Source: Saururus chinensis
Lineage: Eukaryota; Streptophyta; Magnoliopsida; Piperales; Saururaceae
Direction of reading: 5' to 3'
Assembly: GCA_035235625.1 (NCBI GenBank)
Contig: CP141140.1
Span: 11,242,685 to 11,306,684, forward strand
DNA length: 64,000 nucleotides
In this document: positions 35,101-46,544 of the stretch, in pieces
Layout: each line of letters starts with the position of its first letter
How positions within the stretch are numbered: position 1 is the first letter of the stretch
Notes under the pieces: model-generated
The model's input: the letters and a program-made list of their open reading frames with translations, nothing else
Databases searched by the model: none
Told to the model about the DNA's origin: nothing
Translations under genes and position numbers: made by a program

Positions 35101-36149
35101 GATGAACAATATTTTTATGTATTCATATGTATACTTAATAATAATTCTTTTTCTCGTGTCTCATGAACAAGGGTTGGCACCTAACTAACAAAATACGAGT
35201 AGAAAATCAAATAGGTCAGCACTTAGCTAGTGGTGGACCAATGTTATGGCAGTTGGTGGCCATGGCCCCCTCAACTTTAGGGAAAATTTTGTATACCATT
35301 AATATTAATATTTTTGTGTTATATAAAAAAAATAAGGGGTAAATTTAATGGCTGCCCTTATCTATTTCCTTTGTCCATTCAAAATAGTGAAGACTTGCAT
35401 GTAAGAGTGTTAATGAGCCGAATATTATTGAGTTTTAGATTATTGCCGCTTGAGCTTAAAATTTCAATTTTAAGTTTAACTTGAGTCGAGTTATTTTAGC
35501 TTGTAATCAATACTTAGTTTTGTTATTGGCAACGTATAGGTACTTAGAGAAAATTACTAATACGAATATGGTCATAAAGTGGTCAAATATATTAGGATTA
35601 AAAAATTAAATGAACTAATTTTAGTTTATTTTTATTTCACAATCTAGACTATTAATACATATTAGAGGGAATAAAGTTTAGTTCTCACAAGATATATTAT
35701 CTATTTCCTCTAACAAAAAACTTGAAGTAGTTGTATTTTAAAAAAAAAAGTAAAAATAATATATTAAATGAGTTAGAAAATTAGGAGATATAAAATCTAT
35801 ATATATATCTGAACAAGTCGAGCTAAATATATGTTTGAATTTGACCTAACAAATTTTAAGTCAAATACAAGTCAAGCCTTAACTTAATTTAACACCCTGA
35901 TATATGCCTTCAATTCGAATTCCGTCCATTGTCAAGCCTTCGTTTCGAATTCCGTCACTTGTCGAGCCGAAAACCTGACTCCAAAGACCAGTCCGGGCCG
36001 CTCTGGTTCCTCATGTGCGTGGCCACATTTTTTATTCCCACGCACTAAAAGGAAAAAGAATATTATACAGCACGAGAACCTTGTGTAACACGTGCGTATT
36101 TCCAGATCTTTCTTATTCCCACCCGCACTGACGTTCGAGATGACTCCCT
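32120..36149. other. Spacer upstream of the second CBF gene, with small repeats
   Basis: No host gene is recognised in 4 kb. Possible repeats: 33575-33745 (inverted relative of 12640-12830), 34300-34475 (relative of the 15941 MITE) and 35402-35901 (see below). 32400-34280 looks like unique sequence. CACGTG at 36089-36094 lies 55 bp before the CBF start codon. Confidence 0.5.
35402..35901. mobile_element. Probable hAT-like MITE with GAGCCGA ends
   Basis: It starts TAAGAGTGTTAATGAGCCGA and ends TTAATTTAACACCCTGA, an imperfect inverted pair of the same type as the elements at 13488 and 53185. No clear target duplication was found. Confidence 0.45.
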
Positions 36150-36659
36150 ATGGCGAGTGAGGAAGAAGCACTTCAACCCTCCTCCTTCTCTACCACCCAC
36201 ATCCTCTCCTCCTCCTCTCACAAGCGCAGGGCCGGCCGTAAGAAATTTCGGGAGACTCGCCATCCGGTCTTCCGTGGCGTCCGCCAGAGGAGGAGCGGTA
36301 AGTGGGTCTGCGAGGTGCGGGAGCCCCGGAAGAAATCTAGAATATGGCTGGGCACCTTCCCAAATCCGGAGATGGCCGCCAGGGCTTACGACGTCGCCGC
36401 CCTGGCCCTCCGTGGCAGCTCCACCCCTCTCAACTTCCCCGACTCGTCGTGGACCCTCCCACGACCGGAGTCATCCTCGGTCAGGGACATCCAGGCGGCA
36501 GCCGCACAGGCTGCCAGAGAATCTTCGGGTTCAGCGCTTCCATCTCCTCCTGCCACTATCGAGTTTGTTGACGAAGAGGCCGAGTTCAACATGCCCTCCT
36601 TGCTCACTAGCATGCATGGCGGAGGGGCTGTTGCTTGCCCCTCCCCGTGTCGGGTTTGA
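36150..36659 (+). CDS. DREB1/CBF-type factor with frameshifted C-terminus
   Basis: Single-exon AP2/ERF factor of the CBF group, expected to bind DRE/CRT (CCGAC) elements. The signature [12 protein letters not shown] (about 28-39) precedes an intact AP2 domain (about 40-98; [24 protein letters not shown]), with V53 and E58 at the DREB-diagnostic positions 14 and 19. Acidic [17 protein letters not shown] follows at about 136-152. After Met155 a 4-bp tandem duplication (CATGCATG, 36611-36618) shifts frame, so the ORF ends after 169 residues with a non-homologous tail. Reading through without the extra 4 bp would give 186 residues with the family's LW-type end. A sequencing or assembly error cannot be excluded. 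Confidence 0.9.
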   Translation: MASEEEALQPSSFSTTHILSSSSHKRRAGRKKFRETRHPVFRGVRQRRSGKWVCEVREPRKKSRIWLGTFPNPEMAARAYDVAALALRGSSTPLNFPDSSWTLPRPESSSVRDIQAAAAQAARESSGSALPSPPATIEFVDEEAEFNMPSLLTSMHGGGAVACPSPCRV

Positions 36660-36714
36660 CGACTTGGAAGATCATGGCAACCTCGACTTCTCCCTCTGGG
36701 CCTATCTTTGCTAA
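36612..36714 (+). pseudogene. Out-of-frame native C-terminus of the second CBF gene
   Basis: In the +1 frame the sequence reads [13 protein letters not shown], then an acidic stretch and SLWAYLC before a stop at 36712-36714. MAEGLL and SLW.Y are conserved features of CBF C-termini, so this is the original end, now disconnected by the 4-bp duplication just before it. Confidence 0.9.
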
Positions 36715-38444
36715 TAAGCCTCCAGCTCCATCACTCGTGTTTCTTCTTTCTTAATCTGAACATCTATTTATACATTTCTCCAGAAAACTCATTCTTTCAT
36801 ACAGTCTTACTCCTATTACGTTACGCTGTCGAAGCTTGTAAGTCTCTCTAAGTATAAAGTCAACACTTGCTGTGTATGATTCTTGAAATTTGATTAGAGA
36901 CGGAACCAAGATCTCACCGCCTTTGCTGTCACAAACAAATGTACACGGCTGGCTCAATATAATGAGAGGCCCGATCGTGAAGAAAATTATATGCTATAGG
37001 ATATTTTTATTATAATAAAATTGCATTGAAATTTAGAAATTATTAGGTATTCTTATGCGTAGAGAAAATAAGTACTCATCATATATGTATGAGGACCCGC
37101 CTGTCGGACTGGATTCAACCGGCCCTGAAAAAAATCCAGGCCAATCCTGGTTGCCGGGCATGGTCAACCCGGCCGGGTCAATATTGCCCTGCTCGTACCA
37201 CCGAGCCGATCCGGCAATGTTAAAAAAGAAACTATCCAACCATCCCCGCCCCCTCTTTCTTGGCCCCGCCTTCTTTGGCCACCACCTTGGGCCCCTCCAT
37301 CACCGGCCTCAGGCTCCCTGATCTCGCCACCATCGGCTTCTAATGCTCTGGCGCCGAATGCCTCCTACGACGGAGGAGGAGGGAGGACATCGGGGAGGCT
37401 CTCCTCGCCAACAGCTTGGCATGCGTCCTCGCCGGGGACAGCCCATGCATCACTCCTCTTTCAGCACCGAGAAGAACCCATGGTTCCTCTCCATTCCCAA
37501 AACTACAACCCCCAAACGGGCCAAACAAAAACTCAGGTTCTAGAAACCCGTTTGGAGAAGAATCATCTTGTCACATAGGAATCGAGGTAGAAGAAGATGA
37601 CGACAACAAACGTCTTATGGGTACTGAGCCTGGGAGGGGAATTAAGGAAGAGCTAGAAAGGTGGCTGGTGGCGTTGGTAGAGGAGGAGAGGGACGAAGTA
37701 AAGCAGTTAATTGCTTCTCATGGGTATTGAGCCTGAGAAAAGGGGAAGGAAGAGGCAGAGAGGTGGCTAGTGGCACTGGCACTGGTTGAAGGGGAGAGAG
37801 AGGAAGTAAGGCAGGGGAGGAAGAGGGGAACTTGCGGTTCTGTTAGAGGAAAGTGGGGAAGAGTTAGGGTTAGGGTTAGGGTTGTTAGCGTAGGTTTTAT
37901 ATAAAATGTGGTTAACCTAGGCCAAGCCGTTGATAACCGGACCGAGTTTTAACTTTTAAGACATCCCTCGCCATGGGCATATACAAATTATGAACTTGTC
38001 TATTTGCACCCCAAAAAAACCCCTGAGTACCCCTTAAAAAGAAAAATTCCGGAATTTTTTTTTCTCCTGTACCCCACCTTCCCCCACAAAATTTCCCAAC
38101 TAAGTACCCCACCTGCTACGGGGGATCTCCCCACTGAGTTTGTTCTTGTCAAGGTTAACGTTGGTCAATTTTTTACAGGAAGACAAGCTATCTAAGATTC
38201 TGCCATGAAAATAATTGGAAGCAAGATGAAGGGAAGCTAAGAGAAGAGGGTCGACAATAGAAGGAGACCATGGACTCCTTATACGAACTTGAAGAAGGAG
38301 ACTATGGATGAGGAAATAATTGAAAAGGAGCTACCACAAACTCTGAATAACTACATATCAACAGGTGAAAAAAGATAATCTCTCTACATGCCAAGTCCAA
38401 CTGGGACAACCTCTAAGTAGGACCATCTTCATTGTTGTAGTTAC
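36715..38444. other. Spacer with repeat remnants and an unexplained ORF
   Basis: 37090-37215 holds CCGGCC/GGGTCAA-rich DNA like the subterminal zones of the MITE at 31001. A 104-residue open frame at 37416-37730 (+), with acidic EVEEDDDN and ERWLVALVEEERDEV stretches, may be a captured gene fragment; I do not recognise it. Purine-rich copies follow (37660, 37770). 37980-38125 is C-rich with ACCCC runs. Confidence 0.4.
37863..37886. repeat. Short GTTAGG repeat
   Basis: Three and a half GTTAGG units. The usual plant telomere unit is TTTAGGG, so this is more likely a chance simple repeat than a telomere relic. Confidence 0.7.
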
Positions 38445-38638
38445 TGTTGGGCTTTGCTTTGTATTAAAACAAAAGGTAGCCTAAGTGTCTCAATTGGCAC
38501 TATTTTGGGCTTTTATAAAACTGTATGGGTAATGGGCCTAAGTCAGAATGCTCATGAAGTTGTGGTTTTAAGTGGCGAATCTAAACCATTGGATGACCTA
38601 TAGATAGACGGTCAGGATTCTAGGGTTCTTAACAATTG
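38445..38638 (+). mobile_element. Start of a copia LTR
   Basis: It begins TGTTGGGCTTTG and includes TTTTATAAAACTGT (TATA region). The same start recurs at 40063 and 40264, each time just after a purine tract, which identifies it as an LTR left edge. Confidence 0.75.
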
Positions 38639-39244
38639 TGAGGAGGTGGCGGTGGCTAGCGCCATGCAGGATCAGAAGTGGGGCGAAATCAAAATTTTTG
38701 AGCCACCGCCGGACTGTGCAATCGAAACCAAATGGCCGGCACAGTGGCAGCGCCGGCCAGAGCCCAACTCTTGACGGCGGCTGTTCTGGCCAGCGCATCT
38801 TCTCCAGCATACAGTCCGGCGGCTGTCCGACAGCCTCCCGGTTGCGACAGTAAACAGACAGAAAAAATCTTACTACAGTAAACATAAAGTTTAAAATTTC
38901 TGTCCTCAACGTGCAATTCATAAACTGGCTCGATACCAATTGCACATTGAGGACATAAATTTTAAACTTTATGTTTACTGTAGTAATATTTTTTCTGTCT
39001 ATTTACTGTTGCAACTGGGCGGCTGCCGGATAGCCACTGGACTGTATGCCAGAGAAGACGCACCGGCTAGAACCACCGCCATCAGGCATTGGGCTCTGGT
39101 CGACGCCGCCACTGCGCTGGCCATTCGGTTCCGATCACACAGTTCGGCAGCAGCTCAAAAATTTTGATTTGTTCTTTGAGCGTGCCGGTTTTAATTTTTT
39201 CGGCTGTCTCCCCGCTTCCGATCCTGCATGGCGCTGGCCACCGC
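38638..39244. repeat. Large palindrome made of inverted LTR segments
   Basis: 38638-38917 and 38940-39244 are diverged reverse complements (AGGTGGCGGTGG...GTGCAATT versus AATTGCAC...GCCACCG). The loop contains, on the minus strand, TTGGTATCGAGCCAG, which resembles a copia primer binding site. So two LTR 3' parts face each other around a primer site. Confidence 0.85.
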
Positions 39245-39261
39245 TGCCTTCAATTGGCACG

Positions 39262-39573
39262 TCACATGCTACTTGGCTGATGAACTTTGTCATAAGACTT
39301 ACTATTATGGATTCTATATCTAGGCCGTTAAAGATGTTCTGTGATAATAGTGTTGTTGTGTTCTTCACGAAGAATAACAAGAGTGGAAGTCGGAGTAAGC
39401 ACATCGACATCAAGTATCTTGTTGTTCGGGATCGTATTAAAGCAGGGACAGTTGTTATTGAGCATATAGGTATTGAGCTTATGGTTGTTGATCCAATGAC
39501 TAAGGGCTTACCCCCTTCTCTGTTTAAGAGTCATGTGGATCGTATGAGTCTTATAAGCTTATTGTGCATTTGA
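39262..39573 (+). pseudogene. Copia reverse transcriptase/RNase H C-terminal fragment
   Basis: The frame contains CDNSVVVFFTKNNKS, SRSKHIDIKYLVVRDRI and DPMTKGLPP, the conserved end of plant Ty1/copia polyproteins. Only this end survives; upstream the frame runs into the palindrome. It is followed by copia 3' non-coding DNA and the polypurine tract at 40051. Confidence 0.92.
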
Positions 39574-40050
39574 TTTTGCTTATGTACTTCTGGACTTTAC
39601 TCATTTATCATAGCAATTACAATTTCTTTTCTCGTAGTGTCTCATTTTTCAGTGCACTTAAGTATGAGACAATATTTGCAAAATGAGTAGGAGCATATGA
39701 GACAATATTTGCAAAATGAGTAGGAGCATGTCATCACTCATAAATATATTTGGCCACATATAGCACTCAAACAGAATGAATTAGTTGCATTGTGATACGT
39801 GGAAGAGAGTGTTCTCCTTTGAGGACATAACCGCCTTGATTCATGCGATTATGATATTTTGTAAGAGTATAAAGTTACCACATATAGTTCGAATGATATT
39901 ATTTTTTCAAACATTGTATGTGCATACGAAAGTCATTTTAAAGTTTCCCATCTTGGTTATTTTTTAACTAAAATATTTTTTCTCAAATTTAGTTTAATTG
40001 AGCCAAGTGGGAGATTTTAGTCTTTGTATGGCTCAATTAAGAAGTTGTGC

Positions 40051-40062
40051 CAAGTGGGAGAA
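40051..40062 (+). other. Copia polypurine tract
   Basis: CAAGTGGGAGAA stands immediately before the LTR start at 40063. This is the usual primer for plus-strand synthesis in copia elements. A second, diverged copy (CAAGTGGAAGAA) ends at 40263. Confidence 0.8.
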
Positions 40063-40520
40063 TGCTGGGCTTTGTTTTGTATTAAAACATAAAGTGGCCC
40101 AACTGTCTCAATTGGCACTGTTTTGGGCTTTTATAAAACTGTCTGGGTAATGGGTCTGAGTCAGAATGCCCATTAAGCTGTGGTTTTAAGTAGCGAATCT
40201 GAACCATTGGATGACCTATGGATGGACGGTCAGGATTCTAAGAAGTTGTGCCAAGTGGAAGAATGTTGAGCTTTGTTTGTATTAAAACATAAAGTGGTCC
40301 AACTGTCTCAATTGGCACTATTTTGGGCTTTTATAAAACTGTCTGGGTAATGGGCCTGAGTCAGAATACCTATTAAGCTATGGTTTTTAAGAGGCGAATA
40401 TGAACCATTGGATGACCTATGGATGGACGGTAAGGATTCTAGGGTTCTTAACAATGGTGAGGAGGTGGCGGTGGCCAACGCCATGCAGGATCGGAAGCGG
40501 GGCGAAATTCAGACTTTTCA
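40063..40520 (+). mobile_element. Two overlapping copia 3' LTR starts
   Basis: An LTR start at 40063 runs about 175 bp, then a polypurine tract and a second LTR start at 40264 continue to about 40520 (matching 38445-38690). This is a partial tandem duplication or nested insertion of the same family. Confidence 0.75.
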
Positions 40521-42045
40521 TTTAAGAGATAAAGATACATGTATCGTGTATGATCATTTATAAAGGTAATAAAATACCTTTGACCATTAAGATAGGGAGT
40601 ACTAAATGGTCCACAAATATCAGTGTGTATGGTGCCTAATTTCTCATCATGCCTCTCAATACTCTTAGAAGACTTGTTAGTCTGCTTTCCTTTAATGCAG
40701 TCTATACATGTCTCAAGATTAGTAAATTCAAGAGTTTTTAAAACTCCTTCTCTTACTAATCACTTTAAGCGATCAATAGAGATATGCCCCAACCGCTTGT
40801 ACCATAAAATAGAGGAGTTCTTTTTAATAACACTTCCTTCCACATACATCATAGATTGTTCAAAGGAAACATGCAAAGAGAGACAATACAATCTATCAAT
40901 CAAAGAACCAGAACCAATGGTGACTGAATCTTTAATAATCAGAAATGAGGAATTCATAAACTAAAAATTAAAGCCATGAGGCACTAGTCTTGATATAGAA
41001 ACTAAGTTTTTTAGAAAAAACTTGGAATATAGAAAGCTCTCTCTAAATCTAAGGTGTATCCTGTATGAAAAACAAGTCTATATGTCCCCACACATTCAAC
41101 CTTTGAATACATCTGATTTCCAGAATAGATGTTGTGCTCCCCATCATTTGGTTTCTTAGACTGAGAAACTCCTACATGACAGAAAAAATATGGATTATAG
41201 AACTAGAGTCAATCCACCATGTGTTATTATGATAAGAATCAACATAATTAGATTCATAACACACTAAAGACATGAAATTACCTCCTTTCTTAGCAAGCCA
41301 CTTCTGATACTTAGGGCAATCTTTCTTTATGTGTCCTTTCTTTTTGCAGAAAAAACATTTGGTTTCCTTGGTGATACAAGTAGACTTCATTAACACACCT
41401 TTACCAGTTTTCTTCTTTGGAACACCATGATTACCCTTCTTTTGTCCTTTATGAGAAACTATATGGGCACTTTCTAGCTTCTCTTACTTAAGTCTCCCAT
41501 CTTCCTGTACACATATGCTCAGAAGGTCATTAATTGACCACTGAGTGTTATGTGTGTTATAAGAGATCTTAAATGACCCATATTGTGCAAGTAGGGAGTT
41601 TAGAATGAAGTGGACCAAAAAGATGTCATAAATTTATGTTGTTTAACTGATTAGCAATATCACGCATCTGCATGATATGCTCTCTCACCCCTTTGTCATC
41701 TATTAGCCTAATAGATGACAACTTGGACATTAAGGTGTTGGCTAAGGCTTTATTAGAACTCTTGAATTGAGCTTCAATAGTTTTCAAAAGTTCTTGGACT
41801 GTAGCACATTCTGGGATAGATCCCCAAATACTTTTATTTATGTGAGACCTCATGAGCATCATGCTTAAGTGGTTAGACCGCTCCAACTTTTCAAAAGATG
41901 CTACCTCACTTAGCGTACTTTTTTCCATAGGAGTGGTGGGTGCATCCATACGAAATGTCAAATCTAAGTCCTTGCACCCTTACAGTAAAAGAACATTTTC
42001 CTTCCAACCAGTAAAATTGTCCCTAGACAATAATGGAATGTGCTG
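40521..42045 (-). pseudogene. Copia gag-protease-integrase fragment, opposite strand
   Basis: Read on the minus strand: gag (about 42045-41626; SIWGSIPECATVQELLKTIE and NTLMSKLSSIRL), a CCHC zinc knuckle (CFFCKKKGHIKKDC, about 41360), a protease start (WWIDSSS, about 41210), a pre-integrase motif (LWYKRLGHIS, about 40790) and the integrase start (TDICGPF, about 40625). Several frames are needed and stops interrupt. It ends abruptly against the + strand LTR at 40520. This is a separate insertion from the RNase H fragment. Confidence 0.88.
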
Positions 42046-42764
42046 ATTTGGGTCAGAAATGAAAGACGGATAAGCTGCAATAAAAGAATAAATCCATGCA
42101 AACATTTTAGCACTGGCTATTTCATACTTATTTCATACACTGTTTGCACCGCGCGGGGCAGTAGTGACCCGCGGCTCAGGTCAGTAGTGACCCGCTAGAG
42201 CGGGTCTGGGCCGACCCTCGACAGGCGGGTCTAAAGACGATTAGCTGAAGATCAAGCTTTGTTGAAGAGGTTCTAATGGCAATGGCTACAGGTATGCCTA
42301 ATCTCCTGTATTAAGTTCTTACAATTACCTCTATACTGCAAAAGCTAGTAAAAGCAAATGATTGTGATCAAGGCTTATGTAGAGGATGACTAAGATATTT
42401 TTGGGTGTGATAGGTGCTAGAGTTGGTTCTCTTGTACTAATTTTTTGACAAGAATATATTAGTTGAAATTGGATTGCTTGTATCAGTCATGGGATATGGA
42501 TAGGTAAAATGTTTATGATATATCTATTGGACTAAATTGTGCAAGTTATTTGTGCCTTTTGCTATGATGGAAAATATTCATATACTTGATATTAGTTATA
42601 ACCTCTAATTCTCAGTCCTTGGAGTTGTTTTTATTTCTTGATATGTATGAAGTAATGCATGAGCTTCAACTAGAGGTATGACAATTATTATGTTTGTTTC
42701 AGCTATTTATGGCCTGTGTGATGCAACATGGGAAGCTAACAATTCAATCCTTACCGTTCTACAG
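42046..42764. other. Spacer with CG-rich palindromic stretch
   Basis: 42145-42235 is locally CG-rich with repeated AGTAGTGACCCGC and a GCGGGTC/GACCCGC inverted pair. The rest is AT-rich with no gene. Confidence 0.5.
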
Positions 42765-42985
42765 GTCCATGAAGTCTATGATGAAGCTGGATTTTGGGGC
42801 TTCTTGAAGGGTGTGTTTCCAATGCTTATCATGGTAAGACTGCATTTTTGTAGGTTATAAAGCTGATGCCCTTTGATCATTAAGACTTGTGCTCCCTATA
42901 GGTTAGCATTCATTCCATACAGTTCTTCTTGGTGCTGTTGCTAAACTTGGAGTTACTATATTTACTTACCTCTTCTTGATGTGAG
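42765..42985 (+). pseudogene. Fragment of a peroxisomal mitochondrial-carrier-family transporter (PXN/PMP38-like)
   Basis: Exon 42765-42833 reads VHEVYDEAGFWGFLKGVFPM plus three residues, preceded by ACAG and followed by GTAAG. The next exon starts at 42902 (VSIHSIQF) and then jumps, out of frame, to LGAVAKLGVTIFTY. These match the plant peroxisomal NAD/adenine nucleotide carrier group, where roughly 30-40 residues normally separate the two parts, so there is an internal deletion plus frameshift. It cannot make a carrier with six membrane spans. Confidence 0.8.
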
Positions 42986-44336
42986 GAAGTTTATCCTACT
43001 ATTTTGTGCTGCCACCAGGATATCCAAAGCACTAGCATTTTCCTCTTCATTTTACTCTACACTTTTTGAAATTTTATCATATCTTTTTGTTACATTTTTT
43101 CCCTGCTTCCACTGAAAGACATTGAAGCCACTCATTTGAATTGGATGCCTTACACTACAGAATTGAGAGTATGGCCTTTTTATTATTGCATTTAAGTTAA
43201 CATTAGAAAGCTTAGTGTGTTGTTGTAGGCCTTATGCAGGTATTATTGCAATTGTAAAATAATTTTCCTTTTGCAATTGCCATTTGTGCTTTTTATGGCA
43301 ACAAAATGTAGATATTCTTTCACTAAAAAATTTATTTGTACTTATTTATGTGAGCTACAAATTCAGTCTTGCATTGGATATGGTATCTCATTGCTATAAT
43401 GGCATGAATTAATTTGTTATATCAATAATTTCTTGTTGTAATCAGGTTCTTTAAATTTTGAACAGTCATTAAAAGGTCATGTAGCTTATTCTTTTCAAGG
43501 AAGTGAAAGTCAAACCGAGAACTAAGTGCAACAACTTATTGTTTGATTAGTCGCTCTTAGAGCAGGGATAAATACATTAGTAAATGTTAAATGATTATCC
43601 CCTTCAATTACTTGTGCCTTTAAGCATTTTTATTTCAGAGTAATGGCATTGTTATTGTCAAGTATAATTGGTTGTCTTTTTTATATGATTTCGCTGTCAA
43701 AAAACTAAAAAAGAAAATAAAATGTCATTTGCTTGTGACCTGGTTTTCTTTTCTAGTTTCGTTGAGATGTATCTTAGGCCACCCATCTGTACGATGAGAA
43801 GAAGCTAAGATTAATGATAGGATAAAGATAAGGCAATCTTGGTCTTAGACTTGATCTTTTTGTTTCCCTTGTGATTGGTGCTTGGTGGGTTCTGTTTGTG
43901 ATACAACTTGGCAAGCGATGATCAAATTCTAAGAAGCAAGCCATCTTTCTCCATTTGCTATGGTGGGGCTGTAGAAGTTTCTATTAATACAGTTGAAAAA
44001 AAGCAAGAGTTATTCCCTTTCTTTCCCTCCTTGTCCAACTCTTTGTTCACTGAAATGTTTTGTCCGTACGTGCCAGATAGTTTCACTTGTGTGTTTTCAT
44101 TTTTCTTCCAACATTTTAGTTTTTTGCAACCCATACCAACTCACGAAAACACTATTCTTCCCGCACTTTTTCATGTTTGATGACTCCGAACAACTTTCCT
44201 ATTGAAATTGTCAAGCTCACTTTTATCAATGTAGTATGTTCGTTCACATCAATAGTTTGAATATGTGATTCATGCCAGCAAAATTTGATTGAACTTATTC
44301 ACATCATTTATACTATATAATGTTTGGGTTTTTTAG
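42986..44336. other. Non-coding stretch between the carrier and TOUGH fragments
   Basis: AT-rich, intron-like sequence. A 90-residue open frame at 43908-44180 has no recognised domain and is probably chance. Confidence 0.5.
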
Positions 44337-45278
44337 GTTACAGATGAGGAGCGGCAGAGACACTTCCATGGAGCATTTACAGGAGGTTTTTCTATTAGAT
44401 ATTACAACACTGTTGAATCAAAAGAAGGTACATTTTCATTTAATTTTATACTTCGCTAGTTTGTGGTGCCTAAGATGCAGGGACTTATTTATATTATGAT
44501 GATAGATCTGCAAGATGGACCCCCCAATCATTTACATCATCGTGAAAAAAGAGAGCGGAAGTAAAAGAATAGAGTGTATATAATTTTTTGGATGATGATG
44601 AAAAATCTGTACGTGTTATTGGCAATTCCTTTTGCAAATTTGAAGTAGATGAAACTCTGTTTAGAAAAATCTCTAATGTTGACATTTCTACTGATACTTG
44701 GCAACAATAAATTCTACTGCCATAATTTTTTATGATGTAACAATCATAAAAATTTGTACGAGACATGGGAGAAGAGATCATCAGAATATTGCTTTTGCTC
44801 TTTTTTGTCATTTTATTAATATTTTTGCTTTGATCTCCCCTTTCTTCACCATATATTTGTCTCAAATAATCCAATTTCTTTGTTTAGGAACTAGAGGACC
44901 GTGGTTGGGGAACATCTTCACTTTTTGATACGTTTGGATTTACTGGTGCAGAAGTTGCCCACAGACACGCTGAGAAGGAAGTAAATAAAAGGTTGTCCCA
45001 AACTCTATTGCTTTCAATTATCTTTCTTGTATAAGGCCAGTGTGCAAACTATTATATTTCTACCAAGTGGCACATGGTTGATGGTAAATTCTACAATTTG
45101 ACTTATGAAGATTTATGTGTTATCCTGACTACTTCTTTAACTACAATTTTGACCTTCTATTTTGGAATGACCGTATTGTTTAAAGAACAAGTAGCATTTT
45201 GTCACTATAAAGCTCTTTTTTTTCTTTTTTAATTCTATAATTAATCCTGAACTTATGCCTTCATTCCACTGATAAATA

Positions 45279-45326
<48 letters not shown>

Positions 45327-45430
45327 GGTGATGTAACTTATTTTTTGGATTGCAGACATCAGCTATACCTGGACCTGTCCTTGATGAATTAATCACCCCA
45401 TCTGCAGATTTTTTGAAATTTTACTAATTA
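44337..45430 (+). pseudogene. Fragment of TOUGH (G-patch RNA-processing protein)
   Basis: TOUGH (TGH) is a plant G-patch protein with a role in microRNA processing. Exons seen: 44337-44427 ([17 protein letters not shown]), about 44513-44600 (WTPQSFTSS then KKRAEVKE, and NFLDDDEK), 44888-44991 (DRGWGTSSLFDTFGFTGAE), about 45356-45410 (SAIPGPVLDEL). The second exon has two stop codons (TGA where Arg, TAG where Gln is expected), and the acceptor before it is mutated. The last join needs a one-base shift. All are consistent with an old, intron-containing pseudogene, in the same direction as the carrier fragment. Confidence 0.88.
45283..45325. repeat. (TG)n microsatellite
   Basis: About 21 TG units in an intron of the TOUGH fragment. 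Confidence 0.98.
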
Positions 45431-45800
45431 ACTGAGATTATGGACTCAGTATTGAAAATAAATTCTTCATTGTATGACACTTCAGAAAGGAAGCCCAGAT
45501 GCTGCTCCTGCACTAATTGTCTTTTTTCATTAGTTAGACATTGATAAACTTGAACCGTCTACGTGGAAAATAATGAGATATGCAGGAACTTGTAATTCAA
45601 GCGAGGCAGTGGAACACAACACAAGTGATGGCCAGTTTCGATCATCCTCTCCTACTAAACCTGTGTTCATGTGAAATGATTATGAAACCTGTCCTGCTGA
45701 TGAAATTACAAAAAGAACCATTCATGAGAGTGTTCAAGCAGCTAATTTTTCTTCACGAATTTCTGGTGTTAGCTTTGAGATTCTTGTGTGGTTTTTAGTG
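45431..45800 (+). pseudogene. Possible further exon of the TOUGH fragment
   Basis: One frame at about 45594-45798 is open except for one TGA and reads SSEAVEHNTSDGQFRSSS, then ADEITKRTIHESVQAANFSS. The low-complexity, serine-rich style fits the TOUGH middle region, but I cannot confirm it. Confidence 0.4.
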
Positions 45801-46544
45801 TGAAGTGTCCGATTATTTGTTTTGATTAGATTTTATAACTACCTAACCCATAGTATGTACCTATGGCTAGCACAGACACTATTAATAGTCATTCTAGTAT
45901 AGATGCTATCCACATCAGCCTTGACAATGCAAGTGGCACTACGCATCTGTCATCCTCAACAAGGAATGGTATTAGAACTGTCCCCTTTATCTGTTTCAGA
46001 TTTTTTTATCAAAATTCTGTAGCAACTGCATAGGCACTATTAATGGTTGAGTTTCTTGATATGAGCACATTTTGTTGCTAAAGCTTCTATCATATAATAG
46101 TTTTGGCTTCAATTTCTAGTTTTTTTAAACTGGCTTGATGCAAATTCTGCTTCAGATTGACTCTGATTGAGAAAAACATATCTCTTATCCTTGACATGTT
46201 TTAATTTTTGGTCATCGATTTGTTGAGTACAACGGGTCTTATGAATGAGGTGGTCTTGGCATTTCGAGAGGTAGACCTGATCCTCATGTGCAATTGTGAA
46301 TTTGAACTCATATATTGCAGCTCATTTCTATATGTTCTTATGCATTGTTTTTTCCGTGGTTAAATTATATGCAAACAAAATTTATCTTTTTTATAATTTT
46401 AAAAAAGTTATGCTCTTGAGCTGTTGTATCTTAGTTAAGTTTAATTTGAAATTTTATTAATTTTTTTAATATATTTTTTCTATAAAAAAATAATTTTTTT
46501 TTCAATTTTTTAATGTTTTTGCAATGAAATTTTTTCGTCCCAAA

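Noticed and set aside
37863..37886. Telomere-like GTTAGG run
   Set aside because: Too short and not the usual plant unit TTTAGGG; no flanking telomeric or subtelomeric features.
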